Below, piece by piece: positions 1-12,595 of a DNA stretch of 64,000 nucleotides. The notes under the pieces were generated by a model that was not told where the DNA came from, did no database searches, and worked only from the letters and a program-made list of their open reading frames with translations. The translations under genes and the position numbers were made by a program. Positions within the stretch are counted from its first letter, which is position 1, and the number at the start of each line of letters is the position of its first letter. This stretch comes from Epinephelus fuscoguttatus (taxonomy: Eukaryota > Chordata > Actinopteri > Perciformes > Serranidae). The stretch lies in contig NC_064769.1 in assembly GCF_011397635.1 (NCBI RefSeq), positions 15,455,207 through 15,519,206 on the forward strand, given 5' to 3'.

Positions 1-2034
1 ACTCAAAGGCAGGGTGAAAAACTGGCTATCATAGAGACAAGACTTGATAATTTTTAGATATGAGGATAATGTGGCACATTTCAAACAGTCTCTCCTGGAA
101 GACATTCGTAGTGTTGGACTACATTCATGAAACATATCCCCACATCTAACGAATTAGCGCCTTACGGATGACGTTATGTGTTTAGTGTAAAGTTACTTTG
201 GTTAGTTTTAGGAAATGAAACATGGTGACCACATACCTTAAAATAACATTGGTCTCTTGGGGGAAGTTCTGTGTTGTTTGACGCATCCACAACCCCAGCC
301 TGCCTCCTTACAGCGGTCACTTCTTTACTTCCCTCAGTGCATTAGCCATGTGTTCACAGCCTTCTTTAATACCTGTCAAACACATATTGCTGCCTCATTA
401 TTACGTGTTGTGATATGCACACATTTTGGTGCATTACTTTTCATAGGGAAACATACCAACAGTGCAATAGAACAGCTTGAAGTGAATCATAATGAACAAA
501 GTGTAACAAATAAAAAAAAGAGAGCCAGAGAGAGAAGTTCAAATCCAGCTTACTTTCTCCACACAGTTGGCCAATTGCTTTGTAAAGTGAGTGTTAATGT
601 TGGATTTTTGGTTTCTGGAAAGTTACAGATATTGTCGAATGTTGGAAAGGTGGAGGGCACACTGTTTCCGAAGCTTTTCAACCAGCCGGCAAGCAATTCT
701 GATGCAGCATACCAGCCCCTTAAGGGTGTGGAGGTTGCAGGCAGGTAGGGACAGGCATGTAAGACTAACCAGGTTCCCTAATTGTAGAGAGGTTTATTTG
801 CCAAAACCACAGTCTTCATCCAACTAATGCTGTAGAAAAAAAAGAATTTAAAAAAAAAATGCCAAACTCAGAAAACCATTACTTTAGGCACAAGGGCATT
901 GTAATGTTGGAATATCAAAAGGCCCACAAGGTCTGAAACACTCTCTTGTATAGAATATCATTGTATGCATTAAGATTTACCTTAGTTGAACCGAAAGTCA
1001 AGGCACACACTTTGAAAAGCAGTCTTTCAAGGAGTTGAATAAATTTAAATATTTCACTCTACCTGTAAGTAAAGTTTTTAGTTAATCATGATCAGAATTT
1101 TTGCTGCTCAGCCTCCCTTCCACCTCTCTTTATAAGATCCATGGGAGTGGCATCAGGAGCCAGCAGCTACTGCAGCCTCATACGCTGTATGTGGAGTCAG
1201 CAGAGGAACTTGCCATCAGGTCCTGATCGACCTCCCCTCAACCCCTCCGCCCCTCCATCCCTCCATCCCGGTCCTGGACCCTGCTGCTGGCCATGATGAA
1301 TGATTCATCCTCCCAGCAAAAACAGCTGACTCATCGCTGCATTTCAGCTCCATATTTCCAAAGTGGGCAGGAGCTAAATGGCTTTACCAATAGCCTTGCC
1401 TTCTCACCAGCTACAGCTACCTTCTTGTTCTGCTGCTGATCATGCAAAAGAAGGAAATACTGTATTGAAATGTAGTGCTGCACTTTGAGTAGAAGCTATA
1501 AAGGCCTATTTATCTCACTGGGCTGCAGCTAATTACAGTGTAGTGTGTCCAGTGGCGGACTCAAGCTGTCTGAGGGGCAGGGGTGAAAAAATAGAAAGGC
1601 CACAAGCTGCATGCAGTGGGGCACCAGTGTGCAGACAGTTTCATAGTTTTGTAGTATATACATGTAGGGCCGCTTGTATGGCACACTGCGTCATGTTTTT
1701 TTTTTTTTTTAATATGAAGGCCATCCTAGAGGACACTGCATTACATATCCTCCATTTAAGGGCAAACATTAGTGCATTGCATCTTGTTTTCTTCACAGGA
1801 AGAGGACACTAGAGGGCACGTCATCCAACCTGATCTCACAGAAAGACATGAAATGACCACGACCTCTTAACATCGCATTATGTGGTGGTAGCACGTAATG
1901 TGTTAAATTATGTGGGGACAGCTCGGTTGGGTCAAGGCACCAAAACTACTTGGTATGGTTTAGAAAAGATTTTAATTGTGGTTAAAAGAAGATGCATTCC
2001 TTACGTATGAGACGTGATGTAAGTTATATACATA
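1..2034. other. Intergenic sequence, no gene seen
   Basis: AT-rich, no coding frame with recognisable features. The stretch 1130-1370 is less AT-rich and looks unique (CAGGAGCCAGCAGCTACTGC, then ATGATGAATGATTCATCC); it could be a regulatory element but nothing here proves it. Confidence 0.5.
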
Positions 2035-2415
2035 CATAGGCTGTGGCTCAGAAGGTAGAGTGGGTTTTCCACAAATCAGAAGATCAGCAGTTTGATCCCT
2101 GGCTCCTCCAGTTCACATGTCTAAGTATCTAAGTATCCTTGATCGAAATACTGAACCCCAAATTGCTCCTGATGGCTGTTCCATCAGTGTGTGAGTGTGT
2201 TAAAAACTGAGTAGCAGTGGGGCGTCGGTGGCTTGAGTAGCAGCCCCCCCCCCAAACAACAACAACTGAGAAGCAGGTGGCACCTTGTATGGTAGCCTTG
2301 GCCACCAGTGTATGCATGTTTGTGAGAATGGGTGAATGTGACTCATGGTGTAAAAAGTGCTTTGAGTGGTCAGCAGACAGAAAGGCGCTACAAGTGCACG
2401 TCCATGGAGTATATA
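2035..2415 (+). mobile_element. tRNA-derived SINE, older copy with internal poly-C interruption
   Basis: The head reads GGCTGTGGCTCAGAAGGTAG (A box) and GCAGTTTGATCCCTGGCTCC (B box). The body has ACTGAACCCCAAATTGCTCC and the end has AGTGCTTTGAGTGGTCAG and AAAGGCGCTACAAGTGCA, a combination typical of a common percomorph SINE. A duplicated, C-rich stretch near 2225-2285 interrupts it. Confidence 0.7.
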
Positions 2416-2669
2416 AATTTAAATAACCTCACGCTGACTTTTGGTTTCACACAGAACACCAATTCTCTTCTCCTTATGCATACTTTTCTTACACTTTATT
2501 TTACCTTTGGGGTATAATATTGATTGCTGCCTATTGCATGACTTTGTCGAAGCAGCGAATTTGTGTGTCTATCACGACAAAGGTTCCTAAATGACTTTCC
2601 ATTGGCATTGTTTCCATGGTGCCAACATATAATTTAACACATCACTTACCATCACCATGTAATGTGGTG

Positions 2670-3002
2670 TTAAAGGTCCAGTGTGTAGGATTTAGTGGCA
2701 TCTAGTGGTCAGGTTGCAGAACTGAAACGTTTCTTATTCAGGAGACATACATGGCCACCACAAAAACACAAATGGCTCTATCTAGAGGCATTGTTTGGTT
2801 TGTCTGTTTTGGGCTACTGTAGAACAACATAGCAGACTCCGTGGAAGAAGACCCGCTCCATATGGAGTGTGGATATAAATGGCTCATAAAACACAATGAT
2901 TCTTATTTTCAGGTGATTATGAAATAATGAAAACATAGTTATCAATACTGTGTACCATTTCTGCCAGTAAATGCTCCTAACTTTTACACACTGGACCTTT
3001 AA
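2670..3002. mobile_element. TTAA-flanked MITE (TTAAAGGTCCAGTGTGTA termini)
   Basis: The left end is TTAAAGGTCCAGTGTGTAGG; the right end on the minus strand is TTAAAGGTCCAGTGTGTAAA. It is 333 bp with no coding potential. A shorter relative lies at 51189-51410. TTAAAGG termini match T2-type MITEs. Confidence 0.85.
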
Positions 3003-3333
3003 GAGATCGTGGTCATTTCATTTCTGAGGGACCAGGCTGCCTCATCATATTTTCTTCTCTGGAAGGGCACCCTAAGAGGCACTTTATCATGTTTTATCTG
3101 CCACCATTTATTAAATGGTCATCTTAAAAGCCACAGTCGCTAAATCGTCAAAAATCTGACTGGAGTCAATGTCTGTGTCTTTGAAGATATTGGATTTGAG
3201 GAGTTGGTGCACACAAATATTCACAAACAGTCACAGTGTGACATTCTGAGATGAAGGACATTTTAGTTCTGCTCTGCTGCAGTGAGCTAATGGTCAATAA
3301 CAGATTCATTTTCATCACACTACAGTACGTGAA

Positions 3334-3336
<3 letters not shown>

Positions 3337-3398
<62 letters not shown>
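3337..3398 (+). repeat. (TG)n microsatellite
   Basis: About 30 uninterrupted TG units, followed by interrupted TG repeats to 3420. Confidence 0.97.
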
Positions 3399-3400
<2 letters not shown>

Positions 3401-3420
3401 GACTGTGTGTTTGTGTGTGT

Positions 3421-4796
3421 CCTTCACTTCCTTCTCCGGCAGTTATTATGGACATTTGAAATTCTGTACCAGCTTCTAGATCGAGCGGGGGGATTACTCA
3501 TCTGCCTCAGATATTGTGCTCCTTGGTGGTGCTTGGCTTTGCGGCTGACTTAATGAGAGTGGAAGGCTTTGTTGTTGTGAATTTCTCTATTCATCCAAAA
3601 GAGGAGGAAAGGTGCTCCACTGAGGAGAAAGGGGGAAAAAAATAAGGTAGCTACTCTCAGCTGCTTTTCTCGGTGAAAAGGAATGACAACTAATACCTGA
3701 GGGCACTTCCTTATCTCCAGCCTGTCAACACAGACAGGCCATATCATTCAACGGGAGCTTTACTCAATGGGAAAAAGCCATCCACCAATGGGAATAAGCC
3801 CTTTCTTGAAAACAGTGGTGCTCTATCTCTTACTGTGACTCGGTAACCTTTATCATACAGTGTTTATGGAAGAATGGTTCTTCACTCTGCCAAATACTGA
3901 GACTTTCTTTCATTTCCTGATTTCAAAGCAAGGCTGTGATGTTCTCGGCTTAGAGGAAACAGGATGAGGTAAGGAGGCAGGAAGTGCATTGTGGGACAAA
4001 GATGAGATTATGGGGTGAGGAGAGAAGATCAGGTTGAGATTCAAAAGATGTGCTGACCGCAGGTGGTGTTATTAATGTGCGAATGTCTGTGAGAACGTTG
4101 CTCTCTCAGACATTTTTCTTGAGCCGTGTTCAAGGATCACGATTTAAACGATGACGCAATTTTAAATCTCTGCTCTGATTTCCTGGTGTTTTTGTACAAA
4201 GGTGGAAAACTGGAGGAACATCATCACTGGATGAGATGAAAGAAGCTTAAAAAAATACATGTGAGACAGATGCATGATGCCACAAGGCTCAGATGGTAAC
4301 ATACTGTCTTGTGAAAATGTAGGTTACAAAAAGTGACAATCTGGAAGGTTTTGGTTCCAGTTAATTTGGCGACACCTGCAGTTACCAGTGGTGACAGCAA
4401 ATGCAGTTTAATAATACAGGTCACAGAGTTGTGGAGAGAGCAAAACAAGCTGTTGTCGGTTTAATAAATAAGTAAAAAAATAAATTTTTACATTATTATT
4501 TGAGCAACTGGGAACATGTCTCTGCACACAGCATGAGCCTGTGGAAACCAGGGCACAGTAAAAGGAGTTGGCTGCCTCGCTATTGGAGAGGTGCAGCCTG
4601 TTGTCTGCAGTTCTTTATCTAACAGCTCGCTGTGGCTGCTTCTTCTATTGCATGACTGCCTGCAATATTTCAGACTGATTCGCTGTCAATTAAAACCAAA
4701 AATGACCATTGTCTTGTTTTGTTTATATATTTTTCATGAATGATAGCCAGATGTATTAAGCTCACTGAAACACACATTGCATTTTCCTGGGACTAC
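3421..4796. other. Intergenic sequence, nothing recognised
   Basis: No repeats with clear ends and no credible coding frames. A moderately G+C-rich unique stretch lies at 4550-4700. Confidence 0.5.
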
Positions 4797-5640
4797 TTCA
4801 TAATGAAATTCAGTGAGCATTTGTATATCAATTACGCACCCATTTTTGCATTAAAATTGTGAAGACGCCATTATTTTTCTCACATTCCTCTGGTGATCGA
4901 AGAATCCAAAAATGCAGAAAATCCTTGATGAATTGAAGTCCTAGGCAACCGTGTTTAACAACAGCAAAACTAAATCAAATTATCCATTTACAAACTGTCA
5001 CAACTTGTGCAGTATAATCCAAGTCTCATTTATCCAGTCATATGCTCAGTACTTCCCAAACAGACGGATGTGGAACTAAACTTAGAGTGAAACTTACCTC
5101 TTCAAAGCCAGACTCCATTGACAAAAACAGTAATTTTACCTCACTGAACACCGGAGCTGCTGGTCTACTACTGCCTTGATCAGTTTGTTTGATTGTGTTA
5201 TTGTGTGACTTTGGTGTTTTAAAGGGTTAGTTTAAACTCACCAAACTCACACAATAACACAAACTACCAGTCTAGGCAGCAGTAGACCAGCAGCTCCTGT
5301 GTTCAGCGAGGTAAAATTATTGTTTTTGTCAATGGAGTCTGGCTTTGAAGAGAGCATAGATAATTCTCTCTAATATTTCCCAGTCAGAAAGCATGAGCAT
5401 ACGACTTGATAAATGAGACTTTAATTGTACTGCACAAGTTGTGTGAGAGTTTGTATACAGATAATTTGATCTAGTTTTGCTGCTGTTAAACGCAGTCACC
5501 TCAACAGGAATTTTCTTACGTTTTTAAATTTGCTAACCAGAGACATGTGAGAAAAACAGTTTCCTTCATGAATTCAACGTAACACAGGGTGAGTAATCGA
5601 TATACAAATGGTCACTTGAGGGGTGAAGGCATTTATTTGA
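4797..5640. mobile_element. Foldback (long inverted repeat) element, same family as 11143-12595
   Basis: The left arm (CATTTGTATATCAATTACGC ... GCCAGACTCCATTGACAAAA) is inverted in the right arm (TTTTTGTCAATGGAGTCTGG ... TCGATATACAAATG). The two arms meet near 5225-5235. The element should form a very long hairpin. No coding sequence. Confidence 0.8.
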
Positions 5641-7597
5641 ATTAAACTTCTCAAAATTAGTATTTCTAAGGAAGGAAATGATGCGACAACCAAATGCAAA
5701 TTGTAATTTTCTCTGAGGAGACTGGGTAAAGAAAACATTTCGTGCAACCCCAGAACTAAACCACCAAAACCAGATCCTGCTCATACCCACTGAAACCACA
5801 TCCGTCTAAGCTCTAGAGAAAAGTTCTTCACACGCACTGTGGCATTGACATATATGAAACTCACTCAAAATAGACATGTTGTTTGGCGACCCACCTTTAA
5901 AGAAACAGCGCCCAGTGCTGCTAAGCTCTGGCAATTTCCTGATGAAAGACAACCGTCCAGAGACACCCCCACCCCTCACACACACACACTCACACAAAAG
6001 TGTCTCTCAAGAAGAAATCGATGACCTTCTGTGGGAGGTGGCGATATGCCACAATCGACTACACAGCCCACTAAATAAGCAGCCACTGGCAGATGATGTT
6101 AAATGAGGGTGGGAGGAGATAACACATTTGGTCACAGCGTTGCTCTGGTCCCTGGAGAGTGCAGGAAATGATTCAAAGATATGAGGTGAAAAACCAAACA
6201 GTCATAAGTCCTTCCTCTAGTGGACAGAATTTTGCCCAAAAAAAAAAGGTCTTTAATATTCATGACCGACTGAGAGATGGACATTGCCATTTATTTGGGA
6301 AGCAAAAAAGAAAAACTTTTGCAGCAAAACACTTTTGTTTGTTGTTTGTATATTAATATTTTCAAATATTAATATTTCACGTTTGAAGCTTTGTGCTGTA
6401 TAGAATTAAAAAAACAAATACCATGCAAAAATCTCAGACACTCATAAATTTTATGTTCCGCACACACACGGAGATACCTTCACCGTTTTACCTTTCCCCT
6501 CTGATACATTCATTCTCAGTTCTCCCCAGTAACACTGAGTCTTGTGGTCTATATGTCTGATAATGACAGTGATGATGAAGTATTGAGGACCTGTAGTCTC
6601 CAGAGCTCTGAGTGGCTCACATCCACTTCCATCTCTCTCTGATGTGATTGGTCGCTGAGTTAATTGTGGAGGTCACGGATGGATGGGGAATTGAACCTCT
6701 TCCTTGGAGACCACAAAAACTAGATCACTCAGAAGGAGATGGCATCATTAAAAGTAAACTATTGCTATAATAATTGCGACCATTTCTTTGTTCTTGCAGA
6801 CGATCATACAGTGATTAAAATTTCAATGAGTGATATCAACCTGAATTCAGTGACTAAGAAGGTGGAAAGGAGTGCCGGTATTGTAGGTATTCCTAAGTTC
6901 TGTCAGCTTCATCAATAAGTGATCCCCACAGCGAAGACTAACCTCTTATAGCATATACATGGCTTTGGTGGAAGGTACAAAACACTGTTAGAGAATCAAC
7001 AAGTGCCTTAAAGGAGCAAATGCAGATGTGTTCTCACAAATTGTATGGATGGTCGTGTACTTGAACACAGCTGTATTGTTGTTATTAGCTGTCATTTGTG
7101 CTTGTTTGGAACACTTTTTTATTAATATTATCTGTGGTCATGTGAACCATTTATAGATATTATTGATAGTTCTGTGTGATAAATTTGGTGGTTTTGTGTC
7201 AAGATCAGCTGCTTTTGTTTTATTTATTTATTTATTTCCATTGGGTCCATCTTTCATGCTTGTAATAATGTTATATTTGAACTTCTTTAATGCGTAGATC
7301 ACAGGAAGATGGAAGCTAATAAAATAAAAAAACAAATACGCCCAAACTGATAATAAAGCAAACATTCCACTTCTTATTAATGGCATAATTTAGAGAAGAA
7401 AGCAATGAGGATTTTATTGTGAGCCACGAGGTCCTAAATGATCACAAAAAGTTATAAGACTTTTGTTTTATTTACATGAAAGAGTCTGTGTATTTTAGGT
7501 TTTAAGTAGCCTGGGCACAGATTATGTCATGTGCTTCAATCACCAATCAGGAATTAGGAGCATTTGAATAAAAATGTAATGAAAGGGTTCATGAATA
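5641..7597. other. Intergenic sequence, nothing recognised
   Basis: AT-rich. The small overlapping frames near 5806-6106 on both strands are short and lack any family features. Confidence 0.5.
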
Positions 7598-9095
7598 TTA
7601 AAGGTATACTATGCAAGATGTTCCCAAAAGACAACATATAGAAGCAATCCCTCTCAATGATCACTTAGGGTGCTTTCAGATCTAGAGTTGTCTTGTGTTG
7701 GTCTGAATCAGGGACTAATTTTGTTACAGTTGCATAATTGCCTAGAGTTGGTTCATGTTCTCACGGCAGCATTTACAAGCGGACCAGATCAAATGCCTTG
7801 TGTGTGAAAGCTGCTCTTGATTGGTCAGAATTTCCATGCGGGAAAATCCAGGAAGTAAACAAAACTTAGAGTACACTTGCAAGATAAAATTAAAACAACA
7901 AAGGTCGATGGGATTGGCGGGTAGGGTCAACAGGATGTACCTTGTTGCTAAACTTCGTCGTTTGTGAATGTGTTTTTTTGTTTTATGTTTGGTAATTTAA
8001 AAGCCCTTCTAGGGACGGACATTGGAAATTAGCAGTAGTTACAAATGCTGTGATACATTGCATTGGATAATTGCTATGCACTTCTCTATGTTAATGTATC
8101 TGTCCCTATCAAATAAATAAACAATAATAAATGTGACACTTTCTAATGTCACAACAGAGGGACAACTACGTGGCTTGACTTTAGCGCTGCTCATCGTGTT
8201 CTATATTGCTGTCATTGTTCATTTTAGGCAAACCATACAGTTTGAAAACAAGGCGCGGCTAGAGAACAATGTTTTGATGCATTGAATGCGCCGAATGTGC
8301 ATATTAAGGCAGTACAGGAGGAGGTGCACATTAATAATCCTCCAGGACTGTAACATGCTCATGTTTAACCCAAACAAGGCACGTGCAGTGTTCACACCTG
8401 CCCAAACGAACCACACTTAGGGGGCAAACGAACATCAGTTTGATTGAACCGAACCAAACAGGGCAGGTGTGAAAGCACCCTTAAAATCCAATGGAGGTGT
8501 AGTGGTGTATTTATCTGCGGAGGCCCTACACTTCCTGGGCACAGCGTGCAGGTAAGGTTGGGACTTTTTTCAAACGTAGCAACTAGGTGCCAGACCGCAA
8601 GTAGCATGCCAAACAAGACTGGGGAAAACAAAAACAATGGATCTGGCGTTGGTGGCTAAGAAACTTGGTAGTGGGGGTTTATGTGGCAGTTTCCTTAGCC
8701 TAGCAAGTGGCCCTGCCCTGCATCCCCGCTTCTGCTTCCACTCCCTTCGCCGTCTGCATTGCCTTCTGGGCCCAACATTAATCCAGGGAGGTCCAGGGGT
8801 ATGTTTTGTGTTTGCTGGAAGTCACCTGTAATGTCAATGAAACATCATGATCCAATGCTGACCTGGTCTGCATGGCTGTAGATGAATTTTGCTTGGTAGC
8901 ACATACTAACGCAAACTACACAGATTACTAACACTAGCAGTAAGCACTGAGTCAAAGAGCCAAGAGCAGCTGTGTCTGTGCACACCACCACCATCATCAC
9001 CTCACCACCTTCATCAGTCTGGGGTTGGCTTTCACATTTGTTGGCAAAAGTATTTGCAAACAGTAGCTGACAATTCATGCTTAGTTCTCCTTTAA
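7598..9095. mobile_element. TTAA-flanked element (TTAAAGGTATACTATGCAAG), with a second element inserted
   Basis: The left end is TTAAAGGTATACTATGCAAG and the right end is TTCTCCTTTAAA. A compact relative at 59402-59726 aligns over both ends and over AACTAGGTGCCAGACCG. The interior is enlarged by an inserted element at 7665-8484 and by extra sequence near 8640-8830. Confidence 0.75.
7665..8484. mobile_element. Nested inverted-repeat element with GGGTGCTTTCA termini and TTAA-like target
   Basis: The left end is TTAGGGTGCTTTCAGATC; the right end is AGGTGTGAAAGCACCCTTAA. It lies within the TTAAAGGTATAC element, which is uninterrupted at the matching point in the copy at 59402-59726 (near 59466-59472). 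No transposase remains. Confidence 0.75.
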
Positions 9096-11142
9096 ATGTT
9101 GTAAATACTTGAATATGAAACCAAATTTACCCCTTGGTGCCACAGTGACAACTTTAAGAACCACTGAAGTCAGACAGTCCGTGATGACAATATACATAAA
9201 TACTCTTAACTCCCTGCTGAAAAGGTACAACAGACAGCATGTTACTATTCTATTGACTTGATGTGAACATAAACATTGCATTTGAGATGAGTTAAAATCA
9301 CTTAAATATGTACATGCCACTGTAAAGTCTCTCCACCTGACCAGATACTTTTTAAACACTGGTTAGGGATTCATTTCATGTCATTGACTTCCTTTTATAT
9401 GATTCTACCCAGACAGACTGGGTTTAATGCAGTTTCTGCCTGCATATCTGCCTCTATATTGACGCCAGGGAGAGCACCAAGATGAAGAGTTCCTCCAGAC
9501 ACACGAGCGCAAAACTGTTCCCGAGATAGTCAAGATTAATGATTGAAAACAAGTGGGCGAAACTGAGAAATAACAACTATAAATACTGATGCTTTAGAGA
9601 GCTGGGATCAGGCTGGAGCCTTGCACATCAATAAGAGCTGCTTTGCTCTACCTTTACCTCATTGTCTATGCAGTGAAAAGGAAAGTGAACATTTTTTGCA
9701 CTACTTTGAGACTGTGAATGTGAGTCACTGTGAAGGTGAAATTTAAAGGTTACAGCACCTGACATTTGTCCAAGTGGTAATTTTTAATTCGAAGCACATC
9801 AGATATTTATTGAGGGCTGTAAGGCTTAATATGAAGTGCTGACCTCCGTTCCTTTATGGACATTCAAAGGACAAGCTGTCGATCCATTTAGCACTTCACA
9901 ACAATGGTTTTAACCACCAGGCCATTCTGTTCATTATGTATGATTTCCCAGTGGAAAAAAAAACCTCTTTTATTTTAAGGAAGGTCTTTCCTTTTTTGCA
10001 CCTAGAATAGAGATGTCTGATAAGATTAAATTTGACCTGAGGATCTCAGGTTTCTGTGTCCTCTGAGGCTGGAGATGTTGGAGGCTTCCCAGCTGAGTGT
10101 TGGGTGTCTGGAGTTCCATCACTGTGAGTCTGAGTGCTTGTCTTTAGACTCACAGTGACGTCTGTGCAACATCTTTCTTACCCTGACAGCATTCAGTACA
10201 TGCCAGCACACATTCCTGGTGGATTACTTTATAACGTCAAAGCTGAATTTCTACTATTTATCTCGCAACTGTGACAGAGACCTTTGCATTCTTTTAATGC
10301 AGGGCTGTGTTCAGTCAGAAAACCCACTAAGGTAAGAAATAGTCTCAGTGCGCCGTCCTTGGTCAAGCTCAACTAAATCTGGATTTATGGTCGGCACAAG
10401 GGATTGAAGGTAGCCCCACCGCAGATACCTGAGGCTTTTATTTATAGTTCAACATCAGATTGCAGCACCAGAGAGATAGGCGGATGCACCATACACAATC
10501 TGGCCATTTTGTCCTTTTTTTATAATCCCCATGGTAACTGTATTTCCATTCTTTAATTACTCTGTGATATAAGCAAAGGGAAGAAGATCCACCCTGTTTC
10601 CTTACTGAATATAAGACTATTCTGCGATAGAGAGCAGGGGTCGCTGTGAGCAGAAGGTTTGTAGTGAAAATGACTTTGCAAGATGTCTGTTACTGAAAAG
10701 AAGAAGATAACTGAGCCTTTTTTAAACTCTCCTCATGTTGTTTTTACTCTCAACAATCTACACAGCATCAGAAACTTCAGATATTAAAGACAAGCAGCGC
10801 ATGATAAACAATTACGGTTTGTGCGTCAACCATGTGGAAGCTGCTAGCTATGGAGCCCTGAGCATGTCACGGCTGTAGCAACATATTCTCACCCCAGCCT
10901 TGTCACATACTGACGTCTTGGTCATGGACTTTCAATGTCCACATACAATGTGCAAGGTACCCTGGGTGCGTTGGTTGTTGATGTTTTGGGACACTGTGTC
11001 AAGTTCTGCCTGTTACATGCATTGTCTTCTTTCAAGACACACTTCCGTTTTCACAGGAAATAAATGGTTTCTGATGCCACAAGCACCAGATTTCAACGAC
11101 TTCGGAGTGAGACCGGGCTCGCTGTAGATATGACATAACACC
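9096..11142. other. Intergenic sequence, nothing recognised
   Basis: Appears largely unique, without clear transposon ends or coding frames. Confidence 0.5.
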
Positions 11143-12595
11143 TTAAAGGAATACTTAACCCCCAAAATGACCATTTGTATATCAATTACTCACCTTATGT
11201 GACGCTGAATTCATGTAGAAATGGTAATGGTTTCCTAATCCATACTCTTTAAACTCATTAGTTTGTTACTGACACAGGTTACTTTGATTTATGGTCAGCC
11301 ATATGTAAACAATTAGCATTACAGTGTTAGTTTAATTTAGAATCTGTTCATTTGCTTTTAACCTTACATTGTCTAATTTACAGTACGCATTTTAGTATTG
11401 TAGGGTAACACAGGCAGATTGATATTAATTATCTGTTTCTTTGTCTCTGAGTTACTATGGTTGTTTGGGCAGGTCCTTTCCTAGTGGAGCAAAAGCTGTG
11501 GCTGAGAATCGCCGTCATTGAAAAATTAGATCGCATATGCATATGAATCGAGATCATGATTTTATTATGATTAATCGTGCAGCCCTAGTTTCCGTCCATT
11601 TTGATTACCCCTTGTGTGTTATTTGGTTTGGCCAAACCACTATATATATGCTCCCTCGTGTGTCAATTTGAGAGGTCAGTGTGTTCAGTTAACATCTTGT
11701 TTAGTTATTATATTGAGTATAGTTATGTTGACCTCTTTTATAGGCCTAGTTGTTCATTTCTTGGTTTGCAATTTTTCATGTATTTTTTGGGGTAAATAAA
11801 AACCCACAGTTTTGTCAACAACTCTTGCATCCTTGTTGCCTCACTGCTTGGTCCCTAACAAAGTCATAGAGATCCACGTTTAACAACTGCAAAACTATAC
11901 CAAAACATCCATTCACAAACTCTCACACAACTAATGCAGCATAATCCAAGTCTCATTTCACCAGTTGTATACTCAGTACTTCCTTAGTACACGCATTTTC
12001 ACTAAACCCTTAGCTTTTTAAACTGAAACTTATCTATGCGCTCTTTAAAGCCAGACTCCACTGACAAAATTTTTTATTTTACCCACAGTGAACAGCTGCT
12101 GCTGTACCACTTCCTCAATCAGCTAGTTTGTTTGTGTTATTGTGTGATTTTGGTTGATCTGAACGAACACTTAAAACACCAAAGTGACACAACAACATGG
12201 ACTACACAAACTAGTCAAGACAATGGTAGACCAAGAGCTCCCGTGTTCAGCGAGGTAAAATTACTGTTTTCGTCAGTGGAGTCTGGTTTTGAAGAAAGTA
12301 TAGGTAAGTGTCACTCTTAGTTCACTTTTGTGTTAGAAATATCTGTTTGGGAAGTACTGAGTGTACGACTGCATAAATGAGTTGTGTGAGAGTTTGCAAA
12401 CCAATGTTATAAGGTAGTTTTGCTGTTGTTAAATGTGGACCCCCATGACATCAATTCATCAAGAATTTTCTCCCTTTTTGGATTCTTTGTTCACCAGAGG
12501 CATAAAAGAAAAAGGGTTTTCTTAATGAATTCAACATAGCGCCATGTGAGTATTTATATAGAAATGATCATCTGGAGGCTGAAGTATTCGTTTAA
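11143..12595. mobile_element. TTAA-flanked foldback element with an internal insertion
   Basis: The left end is TTAAAGGAATACTTAACCCC; the right end on the minus strand is TTAAACGAATACTTCAGCC. The inner arms carry the same inverted segment as 4797-5640 (for example AAGCCAGACTCCACTGACAA / GTCAGTGGAGTCTGGTTTTG). About 11225-11870 is foreign to the family. Confidence 0.8.
11225..11870. mobile_element. Unclassified insertion inside the 11143-12595 foldback element
   Basis: The segment interrupts the left arm and has no counterpart in the related element at 4797-5640. It includes ATTAATCGTGCAGCCCTAG, common in fish dispersed repeats, and a late AATAAAAACC followed by CTTGGTCCCTAACA, which could be the end of a solo LTR. 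Exact boundaries and class are not resolved. Confidence 0.35.

Noticed and set aside
257-827. 163-codon plus-strand frame near the window start
   Set aside because: Starts with a non-ATG codon and has no recognisable domain or conserved features.
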